A DNA stretch of 7,633 bases from Clostridia bacterium. GTDB lineage: Bacteria; Bacillota_A; Clostridia; Oscillospirales; CAG-272. The stretch lies in contig JAFTRQ010000091.1 of assembly GCA_017462125.1 (NCBI GenBank), positions 1 through 7,633 on the forward strand, given 5' to 3'. Positions 1 to 5,568 of the stretch are shown here, piece after piece (the first letter of the stretch is position 1; every line of letters starts with the position of its first letter). Below the pieces are notes generated by a model, which saw nothing but the letters and a program-made list of their open reading frames with translations, made no database searches and was not told where the DNA came from. Both the position numbers and the translations under genes were made by a program.

Positions 1-53
1 AAACCATTTTCATTATACTCGGAGGTTTAGCTCTTTTCAACCTTTTTTCTTTC

Positions 54-79
54 GGGCTTGCTTTTAGCTCGCCCTTTTT
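54..79 (+). terminator. weak intrinsic terminator (upstream gene)
   Basis: A GGGC/GCCC stem (54-57 with 71-74), an extra GC/GC pair inside after a 2x2 mismatch, and then TTTTTA (75-80). The stem is short, so on its own this is a weak call. Its position just before a much stronger rightward hairpin suggests both end a rightward gene lying mostly or wholly left of the window. Confidence 0.35.
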
Positions 80-104
80 ATTGTTGCTCCGCTCTTTTCC
101 TGCT

Positions 105-130
105 CCCCCGGTAGAACCGGGGGTTTATTT
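105..130 (+). terminator. strong intrinsic terminator, rightward
   Basis: A perfect 8-bp stem, CCCCCGGT (105-112) with ACCGGGGG (116-123), an AGA triloop, and TTTATTT following on the + strand. On the - strand the hairpin is followed by a purine-rich stretch without T residues, so it works rightward. It implies a rightward gene ending at or before the left edge of the window; no such gene can be identified here. Confidence 0.75.
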
Positions 131-135
131 GGTTG

Positions 136-173
136 CCAAAAAGTGTCGGCTCAAATCCAAAATTTGAGCCGAC
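136..173 (-). terminator. intrinsic terminator of the GH36-like gene
   Basis: A perfect 12-bp stem, GTCGGCTCAAAT (145-156) with its complement at 162-173, and a 5-base loop. Read leftward it is followed within two bases by a TTTTT run (complement of 138-142). It lies 22 bases past the stop of the leftward gene at 196, so it is that gene's terminator. Confidence 0.85.
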
Positions 174-195
174 TCCTTTATGTTTTACGTTAGCA

Positions 196-1818
196 TCAGC
201 GGAACTTGAGCACGTAAGCCTTGCCTTCAAATCTGTAGCTTACGAGATAACCGTCCTCACTCTTGGTGACCTTAACGTCCTTTGCATCGTTTGCGATCGC
301 ACACATTCTCTTGAATCTGCGCTTCTTTTTCTGATCGTATTTCGCCGTGCTGTCACTCATAATAATCACGGATGTAAACAAACCCTCAAGATTGGTCAAC
401 ACGTTCTGCTCAGCAGTATTAAGTCTGCCGTCAAGGAAGAATTCCTTATCGTCAAGAGAAACAGGACAGGGCGCGTTGAGGAAGGCGCGCTTATTAAGAG
501 CACGTCTGAAGACGATATCCGCGGACGCGTTTCTGACCGAAACACCCTCACGGTAAAATCTCTGCGTATATGCCGCAGGGATATTGTTCGCAATCGCATC
601 ACAGCTGATGGCGCAGTAATCGGCAAGACCGAACGCAGGCATCAAGGGTGTATGGTCAGCATACATCAGCTTACCGCCACAGCATTCGCGGAGGAAGCGC
701 ATCGCTTCACACATCTTTTCACCTCTGCTCTTTCCGCCGGAAGGGATAAGGCCCGCCACGTAAAGATTATCAAGCTTAACCATGTCAAATCCCCACATAT
801 AGAGGATGGTATGAAGGGTCTCGCGCACGTATTCGCGCACCTCACTGTTCTCAAGATCGAGCACGTAAAGATTCTTCTTGGTTTTCACTGCTCTTCCGTC
901 CTTACGGCGCAGGATCCAATCCTTATGCTCAGCAACCACCTTGGAATCTTCAGCGGCGGTCAGAGGAGAGACGCAGAGGCCTGTCATCATATCCTCCGCC
1001 TTGATCGCGTCGGAGATCTCGCGCAAGCCTACGGGGAAGGTCTTCTCGTAGGGCATCAGCCAATCACCGTGGCGACAATATTCACCGTCAATGATAAACA
1101 TATTGGGCTTTACCGGGAAGCAGGTCTTGACCGCAGCGATCTTGCGGCAGATACGGTCCTCGTTGATCTGCGGCAGCTTCTTGGTGGTGTATCCGATCAG
1201 CGCGGGAGCAGGAAGATTCTCGCTCTTGCCAAGCGCCGCAAACCACTTATCAAACACCTCGTCCTCACTTCCCTCTGCAAAGAAGAGAGAAACCGCTTTA
1301 TAATTATTGAAGCATTCAACGCCCTCTATATCCTTGCTGATCTTCAGCGTTGCGGAAGAAGCGTCATATTTGAATACGGTATAGCCCGTGGATTCGTCAA
1401 GAGAGGCAAAGAGTCTGACCACGTCTCCGCTTCTGAAATAACAGTACGAAAAGCCGTGAGTCACACCGGGCTTGTTTTTGTATTTAACGATGGAATAGTC
1501 ACCGCCCACCATCTCGGCATAGAGACTGCGAGCATATCCGGAAACCATATCAAGACCCGTGAGCGTATCGGTAACGCCAAGCTCCTTGCTATCGGTAGCA
1601 GACTGATATCCGTTCATAAAGACAACGTCGTTCTCATCTACCGCTACGGGAATACGCACCGAAATCGCCGCGGGAGCATATTCCGCGGTAACGTAAAGAG
1701 TGTATGTGCTCTCATCCGAATCAACCTTATATTCGGCATATTTGGGATGATTGGGAGTGTCGGCAACAACGCCCTCGGGAGTATAATAAGCACCAACAGC
1801 TTTGATCTTCAATTCCAT
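196..1818 (-). CDS. GH36/melibiase-like glycoside hydrolase
   Basis: A 540-residue protein resembling the GH36 (melibiase) clan, retaining glycosidases that act mainly on alpha-galactosides. Residues 1-200 form a beta-rich N-terminal region and about 205-490 the catalytic TIM barrel. Visible barrel motifs are IIDGEY (about 242-247), GDW (251-253), HKDWILRRKDGR (about 298-309, like the GH36 HPDW segment), LDLENSEVREYV, and MVKLD with D350 as the probable nucleophile. AISCD, with D407, is in the place of the acid/base Asp. The GH36 loop with CxSGGGR is not recognisable. No signal peptide is seen, so it is probably cytoplasmic and would work on imported oligosaccharides. The family often runs to about 700 residues, so this is a compact member. 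An in-frame ATG 12 bases upstream is part of the Shine-Dalgarno itself, so I start at the second ATG. It is a single gene with its own promoter and terminator and no adjacent transporter. Family confident; substrate unknown. Confidence 0.85.
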   Translation of the reverse strand: MELKIKAVGAYYTPEGVVADTPNHPKYAEYKVDSDESTYTLYVTAEYAPAAISVRIPVAVDENDVVFMNGYQSATDSKELGVTDTLTGLDMVSGYARSLYAEMVGGDYSIVKYKNKPGVTHGFSYCYFRSGDVVRLFASLDESTGYTVFKYDASSATLKISKDIEGVECFNNYKAVSLFFAEGSEDEVFDKWFAALGKSENLPAPALIGYTTKKLPQINEDRICRKIAAVKTCFPVKPNMFIIDGEYCRHGDWLMPYEKTFPVGLREISDAIKAEDMMTGLCVSPLTAAEDSKVVAEHKDWILRRKDGRAVKTKKNLYVLDLENSEVREYVRETLHTILYMWGFDMVKLDNLYVAGLIPSGGKSRGEKMCEAMRFLRECCGGKLMYADHTPLMPAFGLADYCAISCDAIANNIPAAYTQRFYREGVSVRNASADIVFRRALNKRAFLNAPCPVSLDDKEFFLDGRLNTAEQNVLTNLEGLFTSVIIMSDSTAKYDQKKKRRFKRMCAIANDAKDVKVTKSEDGYLVSYRFEGKAYVLKFR

Positions 1819-1822
1819 ATTG

Positions 1823-1828
1823 ACCTCC
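1823..1828 (-). promoter_or_regulatory. ribosome binding site deciding the GH36-like start
   Basis: GGAGGT on the - strand, 4-5 bases before the ATG at 1818. The in-frame ATG at 1830 overlaps this site and has no Shine-Dalgarno of its own, which rules it out as the main start. Confidence 0.75.
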
Positions 1829-1875
1829 ATTATATTAATAAGAAAGCAACTTGCATATCATTATATTCTATATTC

Positions 1876-1904
1876 ATTTTATCATAAAACTCCTGAAATT
1901 GCAA
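1876..1904 (-). promoter_or_regulatory. sigma-A promoter of the GH36-like gene
   Basis: Leftward -35 TTGCAA (1899-1904), 17-bp spacer, -10 TAAAAT (1876-1881). Transcription would start near 1869, giving a leader of about 50 bases. An overlapping alternative pairs TTGCTG with TATGAT at 18 bp. An AATTGC/GCAATT inverted repeat (1897-1912) covers the -35 and could be an operator for a sugar-responsive regulator. Confidence 0.6.
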
Positions 1905-2004
1905 CAGCAATTCGTATAATTTACAATTCGTTTCACAATTTTTAAGCCTTTTTCAGCAGTAAAGCCCGAAAATAATATTTTTTTAAAAATTTTGCGTTTT
2001 GCTA

Positions 2005-2033
2005 TTGCATTTTCAAAAAAAGTGTGATATAAT
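2005..2033 (+). promoter_or_regulatory. sigma-A promoter of secG
   Basis: -35 TTGCAT (2005-2010), 17-bp spacer, perfect -10 TATAAT (2028-2033). The start would be near 2040, leaving a leader of about 70 bases that contains a small GCGA/TCGC hairpin (2043-2055) and the AGGAGGT ribosome binding site at 2097-2103. Confidence 0.8.
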
Positions 2034-2110
2034 ATACCGTACGCGATTTTGTCGCACCATAAAATTGACAATCTATTATTCATATCACGATTCAAAAGGA
2101 GGTCGGAAAA

Positions 2111-2341
2111 ATGGAATTGACTCTCGGTATCATTTTGTTGGTACTTGCAGTTGCTCTCGTTGTTCTTGTTCTCTTCCAGTCCGGAAAGGAAAAGAATCTC
2201 TCGGGTAGCATCGCAGGCGGCGCAGAAACTTTCTTCGGAAAAACCAAGGGCTCTGACATCAGCAAGAAGCTGTCTGTCATCACAACTGTTCTTGCAGTAG
2301 TATTCGTTCTTTTGGTTATCGCGATGTATCTGTTGATCTGA
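2111..2341 (+). CDS. secG: preprotein translocase subunit SecG
   Basis: SecG is the small accessory subunit of the SecYEG channel, which moves unfolded proteins across the plasma membrane with SecA. This 76-residue protein has the family architecture: a first membrane helix (about 3-23), a cytoplasmic loop with LFQSGKEKNLSGSIAGGAETFFG (first part QSGK at 23-26; the VLxQSGK and GG-x-FFG pattern is the SecG signature), and a second membrane helix (about 53-75). Length is normal. ATG is preceded by AGGAGGT at 2097-2103 with a 7-base gap. In many Firmicutes secG is next to eno, rnr or smpB; here it stands alone between its own promoter and terminator and is divergent from the GH36-like gene. Confidence 0.95.
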   Translation: MELTLGIILLVLAVALVVLVLFQSGKEKNLSGSIAGGAETFFGKTKGSDISKKLSVITTVLAVVFVLLVIAMYLLI

Positions 2342-2360
2342 TCGTCCGAAAGCGAAAATA

Positions 2361-2391
2361 AAAAAGTCCGCAGCATCAAGCGGACTTTTTT
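2361..2391 (+). terminator. intrinsic terminator of secG
   Basis: GTCCGC (2366-2371) pairs with GCGGAC (2380-2385) around an 8-base loop. AAAAA before and TTTTT after extend the stem and give the T tract. It begins 20 bases past the secG stop. The A-rich left flank means it could also work leftward. Confidence 0.9.
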
Positions 2392-2414
2392 ATTGCAATG
2401 TCAAATTCTCAGTG

Positions 2415-2443
2415 TTGACAAAATACACTTGATATGTTAAAAT
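2415..2443 (+). promoter_or_regulatory. sigma-A promoter of the D-Ala-D-Ala carboxypeptidase gene
   Basis: Perfect -35 TTGACA (2415-2420), 17-bp spacer, -10 TAAAAT (2438-2443). The start would be near 2450, with a leader of only about 26 bases that holds AAGGAAGG (2461-2468). The near-consensus boxes and absence of leader structure suggest constitutive expression. Confidence 0.85.
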
Positions 2444-2475
2444 AATTGTAACACAACCGAAAGGAAGGTCATCTT

Positions 2476-3555
2476 ATGACTCCTATCAAATCTGATAAGC
2501 CTCATTTGAAAAAGCAGGTCAATATCGACACCTATTCACTCAATGCGATTATGATCATTCTTGCAGTCATCATCGCGCTTCTTCTTATAACGGGTATCTA
2601 CTTCATCGTTGCCGCAACGTCGGAGTCCGGTCCTCTTGATCTGGATAATTTCGACACTCCCGCAGGCAGCAATGCCAGCTATCCCTTCAAGCAGGAAATC
2701 GAGATAACAGTTCCCGCCATAACCGATGACACAGAGGTCATCCCCACCAAGTCCGAAACCTCGGCAGGCATTTATTCCGAATTTGCCGCGCTGATCGACG
2801 TGACTGAAAATACCGTTATCGCCTCCAAAAAGGCGGCAAGAGAGCTCTACCCCGCCTCTATGACCAAGGTTATGACCCTGATCGTAGTCATTGAAAACCT
2901 CAAAACCGAGGACGCAATGCAGGAAGAGCTGACAATTTCCGCTGAGACCGTTGACAGAATGTATGCCGAGGGCTCCTCGGGTTACGGCTTCAAGGCCGGT
3001 GAAAAGCTGACAGTCGAGGCACTTCTTCACGCATTGATCCTGCAGAGCGACGGAATCGCCGCCAACACCCTTGCCGAATATATCGCCGGAAGCGAAGCCG
3101 CCTTCGTCGACCTGATGAACGCAAAGGCGCAGGAGCTTGGTATGACCAATACCACCTTCCAGAACTGTACCGGACTCGACCACGACTATCTGCTCACTAC
3201 CTGTCAGGACGTAGGAACGATGATGATCTACGCTATGAAAAATACGTTTTGCGCAAACATCCTCACCGCTAAATCCTACAAGCTCCCCGACAGCTTCCGT
3301 CCCGACAACACCTATACGCTCTATCACGCTACTCTTGCCAGCAAATTTGATACGCTTGGCGTTAAGAATCAGCTTCAAACCGTAGAGGTCACCGCCGCTA
3401 AATCCGGTTGGATTGGAAGCGCAAGCGGACACTGCCTGGTTACCTACGCAGAAGGAGACAACGGGCACAAGTACGTGCTTGTCACCGCAAAGGCAACCAC
3501 AAGTGAGGAAGCCATCGCGGATCTGATCTATATATACAATAACTACGCAAAGTAA
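2476..3555 (+). CDS. serine-type D-Ala-D-Ala carboxypeptidase (S11 family, PBP5/DacF-like)
   Basis: A 359-residue low-molecular-weight penicillin-binding protein that removes the terminal D-Ala from peptidoglycan stem peptides outside the membrane. Residues 1-22 are a basic cytoplasmic tail, about 23-47 a membrane anchor, about 48-95 an acidic, Ser/Thr/Pro-containing linker, and about 97-345 the peptidase domain. The SxxK motif is S128-M-T-K131 in YPASMTKVMT, with S128 the acylated serine. The third motif is K309-S-G311, an accepted variant of KTG. The second motif, normally SxN, reads S191-D-G193 in LILQSDGIAANTLAE; alignment to the usual SGNDAA puts Gly at the Asn position. The C-terminal PBP5_C domain and amphipathic anchor are absent, so the N-terminal helix is the only membrane attachment. 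ATG follows AAGGAAGG by 7 bases. The gene is a single unit converging on a DUF4830 gene. Family is sure; normal activity is less so because of SDG. Confidence 0.93.
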   Translation: MTPIKSDKPHLKKQVNIDTYSLNAIMIILAVIIALLLITGIYFIVAATSESGPLDLDNFDTPAGSNASYPFKQEIEITVPAITDDTEVIPTKSETSAGIYSEFAALIDVTENTVIASKKAARELYPASMTKVMTLIVVIENLKTEDAMQEELTISAETVDRMYAEGSSGYGFKAGEKLTVEALLHALILQSDGIAANTLAEYIAGSEAAFVDLMNAKAQELGMTNTTFQNCTGLDHDYLLTTCQDVGTMMIYAMKNTFCANILTAKSYKLPDSFRPDNTYTLYHATLASKFDTLGVKNQLQTVEVTAAKSGWIGSASGHCLVTYAEGDNGHKYVLVTAKATTSEEAIADLIYIYNNYAK

Positions 3556-3562
3556 TCCAAAC

Positions 3563-3590
3563 AAAAAACGGGAAGCAATTCCCGTTTTTT
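3563..3590. terminator. bidirectional terminator shared by two convergent genes
   Basis: A perfect 12-bp stem, AAAAAACGGGAA (3563-3574) with TTCCCGTTTTTT (3579-3590), and a GCAA (GNRA-type) tetraloop. It has a six-T run on both strands. It begins 8 bases after the rightward carboxypeptidase stop and 6 bases beyond the leftward DUF4830 stop, so it can end both transcripts. Confidence 0.92.
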
Positions 3591-3595
3591 ATTAT

Positions 3596-4090
3596 TCATT
3601 TTTCAAATCCGTGAACGAAGCCGTTAACGTCTGCTGAGCAGATATCACCGCCCACCACCTTATTTCTGTATACCAATACGTTGGCATAAACCTTTCCTTC
3701 ATAGCCCTCGTAATTGGTGACCTCAAAGGTGTACCTCACAAGCTCCTTTTTCTTGTACTTCGCCAGATCCAAGCCCTGCTCCTTCTGTATCTCGTTGTAT
3801 GCCGCAAACACCTTATCAAACTCCGCGGGGATCGTCACGTTCGCGCTCTCGGGATTTCCACCGTCAACAGTCCAACCGAACTGTGAAAGGAAATTCACAG
3901 CGTCCGCCGCACTTCTGACCTTGTCGTAGGAATAATCCACCGCGTCCGCGGCGTCAACGGCTGTGTTGACCGTCTGCCCGTCTTCAACGTAAACCGGTAC
4001 GAATGCGATAATGGCGATCAATGCCGCCAAGGTGACGGAAACAATTCCGAGAAATTTCAACGTCGTCGCACGAAAGGAATAAATAAACAT
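3596..4090 (-). CDS. DUF4830 membrane-anchored protein of unknown function
   Basis: A 164-residue protein with one N-terminal membrane helix (about 12-33, after a short basic tail) and an extracytoplasmic domain. The region about 64-162 fits the DUF4830 family as I recall it: FLSQFGWTV, then VTIPAEFDKVFAAYNEIQKEQGLDLAKY, an RYTFEVTNY strand, a VYANVLVYRNKVVGGD hairpin and a C-terminal GFVHGF. No catalytic residues or lipobox are apparent, and no function is known to me. I start at the ATG at 4090 because GGAGG (4098-4102) lies 7 bases before it; a reading frame open 27 codons further upstream has no ribosome binding site and would put charged residues and a second hydrophobic stretch before the helix. 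It is downstream of a RodA-like gene in the same direction but probably separated by a weak terminator, and it converges on a cell-wall carboxypeptidase. An envelope role is inference from location only. Confidence 0.85.
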   Translation of the reverse strand: MFIYSFRATTLKFLGIVSVTLAALIAIIAFVPVYVEDGQTVNTAVDAADAVDYSYDKVRSAADAVNFLSQFGWTVDGGNPESANVTIPAEFDKVFAAYNEIQKEQGLDLAKYKKKELVRYTFEVTNYEGYEGKVYANVLVYRNKVVGGDICSADVNGFVHGFEK

Positions 4091-4097
4091 ATCTCTG

Positions 4098-4102
4098 CCT
4101 CC
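4098..4102 (-). promoter_or_regulatory. ribosome binding site deciding the DUF4830 start
   Basis: GGAGG on the - strand, 7 bases before the ATG at 4090. It supports the 164-residue protein over the 191-residue reading. Confidence 0.8.
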
Positions 4103-4121
4103 GATAGTTTTCTTTATTGCC

Positions 4122-4127
4122 ATTATA
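4122..4127 (-). promoter_or_regulatory. possible -10 box for the DUF4830 gene
   Basis: A perfect TATAAT on the - strand 31 bases before the DUF4830 ATG, lying past the weak terminator of the rodA-like gene. No good -35 sits at 16-19 bp, and the spacer is T-rich, so promoter activity is uncertain. Confidence 0.4.
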
Positions 4128-4157
4128 TGGAGCAGAAAGAAAAAATATGCCGAAGAC

Positions 4158-4180
4158 AAAAAAACTCTCACAGAGCTTTG
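4158..4180 (-). terminator. weak intrinsic terminator of the rodA-like gene
   Basis: Read leftward, AAAGCTCT (4179-4172) pairs with AGAGTTTT (4168-4161), using one G-U pair, around a GTG triloop, and runs into seven T residues in all (4164-4158). It starts 14 bases past the stop of the leftward gene. The stem is AT-rich and short, so partial read-through into the DUF4830 gene is likely. Confidence 0.55.
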
Positions 4181-4193
4181 AACGGGTCTGCCG

Positions 4194-5345
4194 TCAGAAC
4201 CGTTTGTACGTCATTCCATAGCCGCCTCGCGCCCTCGATCGATGCCCCTTTACGCTGTGCACAAGAGACAGCAGCACGTAAGTCGCCAAAACCGACGAGC
4301 CTCCGCACGACAAAAACGGCAACGTCAAGCCCACAACGGGAAGCATCGCAAGGCACATTCCCACGTTTTCAAGCGTCTGTACCACAAGGATCGCTCCCAC
4401 GCCAACGCATATCAAGCAACCGTAATCCTGACCGCAGGAATGGGCGATCATAAAGACACGCACCACCATTACAGCCAGCAAAACCACTACGAGTATGCCA
4501 CCCGCGATACCGAACTTTTCACAGACCGTAGCAAAAATAAAATCCGTGTGTGATGCGGGAAGATCTTCATAGTGTCCCTTCCCCATCAAGCCGATTCCGA
4601 AGAGACCGCCGTTTTCAATGCACATCTTGGACATCAAGGGCTGCATTCCCTTGCCCATAGGATCAAGCTCGGGGTCAAAGCCTACAATGATACGCTCCTT
4701 CTGATAAGGCGCAAGATGCTCCCATATAAGTGGGAACGCCAATGCCACAGTCGCCGCGCCTCCGAGAAAATACCAGCCCGACATTCCCGCAACAAACAGC
4801 ATGATCAAGAGAAAAGCCATATACACCAATGCAACGCCAAGGTCGCCCGAGATCAGGATCAAGCCCACAATCAAGCCCGCGTGAATCGCAAGGCCTATCA
4901 GCTCCTTGGGATGATTGATGCGCTCCCGTACAAGGGAGATATGCTTGGCATAGCTGCAGACCATCGTGATCTTGATAAACTCCGACGGTTGGATCATAAT
5001 GCCGATACCGGGGATCCGGAGCCAGGATTGATTGGAGGTTTCCATATTCTCGCCCGAGCTTCCGAAAACCAACGTAATGATCAGTAAAAGCGCGGAAAAG
5101 CCGATCATAAACAGCCAAAGCTTATCCACGATCAAGTGGTAATCAAGATTTGCAATGATCAGCGTGGCGATAATGCCCGCCGCAGTCATCGCGATCTGCA
5201 TGATCAGCTTTCGCTTTCCGAAATTGTCCATAGCGCCAAAGACCGTCATAATACTGATCGCCGAGAGCAGCACCGTGCAAACGAACAGTATCGGGTCAAT
5301 ACTTTTTATGCAGTCTTTTATATATTTACCGATTGAATTCAGCAC
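4194..5345 (-). CDS. rodA: SEDS peptidoglycan glycosyltransferase, RodA-like (FtsW/RodA/SpoVE family)
   Basis: A 383-residue polytopic membrane protein of the SEDS family, which polymerises lipid II into glycan strands together with a class B penicillin-binding protein. About ten membrane helices are visible. Family landmarks are SWLRIPGIGIMIQPSEFIK (about 107-125, the RWI...IQPSE region; W108), GDLGVALVY (167-175), GGLFGIGL (246-253), LPASHTDFIF (262-271; D268 matches the Asp found essential in B. subtilis RodA) and LPFLSCGGSS (342-351). The common Arg before the Trp is Ser here. The last 20 residues are a basic cytoplasmic tail. I choose a GTG start at 5345 because AAAGGAG (5352-5358) lies 6 bases before it; an ATG at 5375 would add 10 residues but has no Shine-Dalgarno. 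RodA is preferred over FtsW or SpoVE from general resemblance and no mur or division genes nearby; the exact subfamily is uncertain. No class B PBP partner gene is adjacent. Confidence 0.9.
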   Translation of the reverse strand: MLNSIGKYIKDCIKSIDPILFVCTVLLSAISIMTVFGAMDNFGKRKLIMQIAMTAAGIIATLIIANLDYHLIVDKLWLFMIGFSALLLIITLVFGSSGENMETSNQSWLRIPGIGIMIQPSEFIKITMVCSYAKHISLVRERINHPKELIGLAIHAGLIVGLILISGDLGVALVYMAFLLIMLFVAGMSGWYFLGGAATVALAFPLIWEHLAPYQKERIIVGFDPELDPMGKGMQPLMSKMCIENGGLFGIGLMGKGHYEDLPASHTDFIFATVCEKFGIAGGILVVVLLAVMVVRVFMIAHSCGQDYGCLICVGVGAILVVQTLENVGMCLAMLPVVGLTLPFLSCGGSSVLATYVLLSLVHSVKGHRSRARGGYGMTYKRF

Positions 5346-5351
5346 AGCGCT

Positions 5352-5358
5352 CTCCTTT
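5352..5358 (-). promoter_or_regulatory. ribosome binding site deciding a GTG start for the rodA-like gene
   Basis: AAAGGAG on the - strand followed after 6 bases by GTG (5345-5343). The upstream in-frame ATG (5375) has no comparable site, so the protein most likely begins at GTG. Confidence 0.75.
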
Positions 5359-5398
5359 CCGACAACGCAGAGCATTGCCGTTATATGCCGTAAACAGC

Positions 5399-5404
5399 AT
5401 TATA
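5399..5404 (-). promoter_or_regulatory. possible -10 box for the rodA-like gene
   Basis: TATAAT on the - strand about 54 bases before the GTG start, with a second TATAAC further down (5380s). Neither has a convincing -35 at 16-18 bp. This is the best promoter candidate between the hairpin element and the gene, but a weak one. Confidence 0.35.
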
Positions 5405-5472
5405 TTTGCCTTGCGGCTGTTTTGTTCGTGCCGTCACACGAGTTGTATTTGTGCTAATGCACACATTGTTTT

Positions 5473-5556
5473 CTTTTCCAAAAAGCTTTTGAAAAGGGAT
5501 AGGGGTGTGGGGAAAGGGAAAAAACTTTTCTCGAAAAGTTTGTCCCTTTCCCCACA
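5473..5556. repeat. two-hairpin intergenic element; possible dispersed repeat and proS terminator
   Basis: Hairpin A (5473-5496): CTTTT and CAAAA pair with TTTTG and AAAAG around AGC, with one bulged C. Hairpin B (5506-5556): a 14-bp outer stem (5506-5519 with 5543-5556, TGTGGGGAAAGGGA and complement), an AA/G internal loop, an 8-bp inner stem AAACTTTT/AAAAGTTT and a CTCG loop. The two are joined by GGATAGGGG. It begins 13 bases beyond the proS stop when read leftward, and the inner hairpin is followed by a T run on that strand, so it could end proS transcription. The low-complexity purine/pyrimidine arms look like an intergenic palindromic repeat, but only one copy is in the window. Confidence 0.6.
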
Positions 5557-5568
5557 ATCCATAAACAA

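Noticed and set aside
3..170. A frame open from the left edge encoding a hydrophobic stretch (IFIILGGLALFNLF...) that might be the end of a membrane protein.
   Set aside because: It would read through two terminator-like hairpins, and its hydrophobicity is explained by T-rich intergenic DNA. Another frame stops at 28-30. Without sequence to the left it cannot be supported.
133..1887. Open rightward frame of 584 codons antisense to the GH36-like gene, longer than the gene itself.
   Set aside because: It has no Shine-Dalgarno, starts inside a terminator hairpin region and shows no family resemblance, while the opposite strand carries GH36 active-site motifs. It is a codon-bias shadow.
2536..3564. 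Open leftward frame of 342 codons antisense to the carboxypeptidase gene.
   Set aside because: The rightward frame has SMTK and KSG motifs, a consensus promoter and a ribosome binding site. The antisense product is Cys/Gly/Val-rich with no recognisable domain.
4127..5087. Several rightward frames opposite the rodA-like gene.
   Set aside because: They are rich in His, Gln and Arg, as expected for the antisense of a hydrophobic membrane protein, and lack ribosome binding sites.
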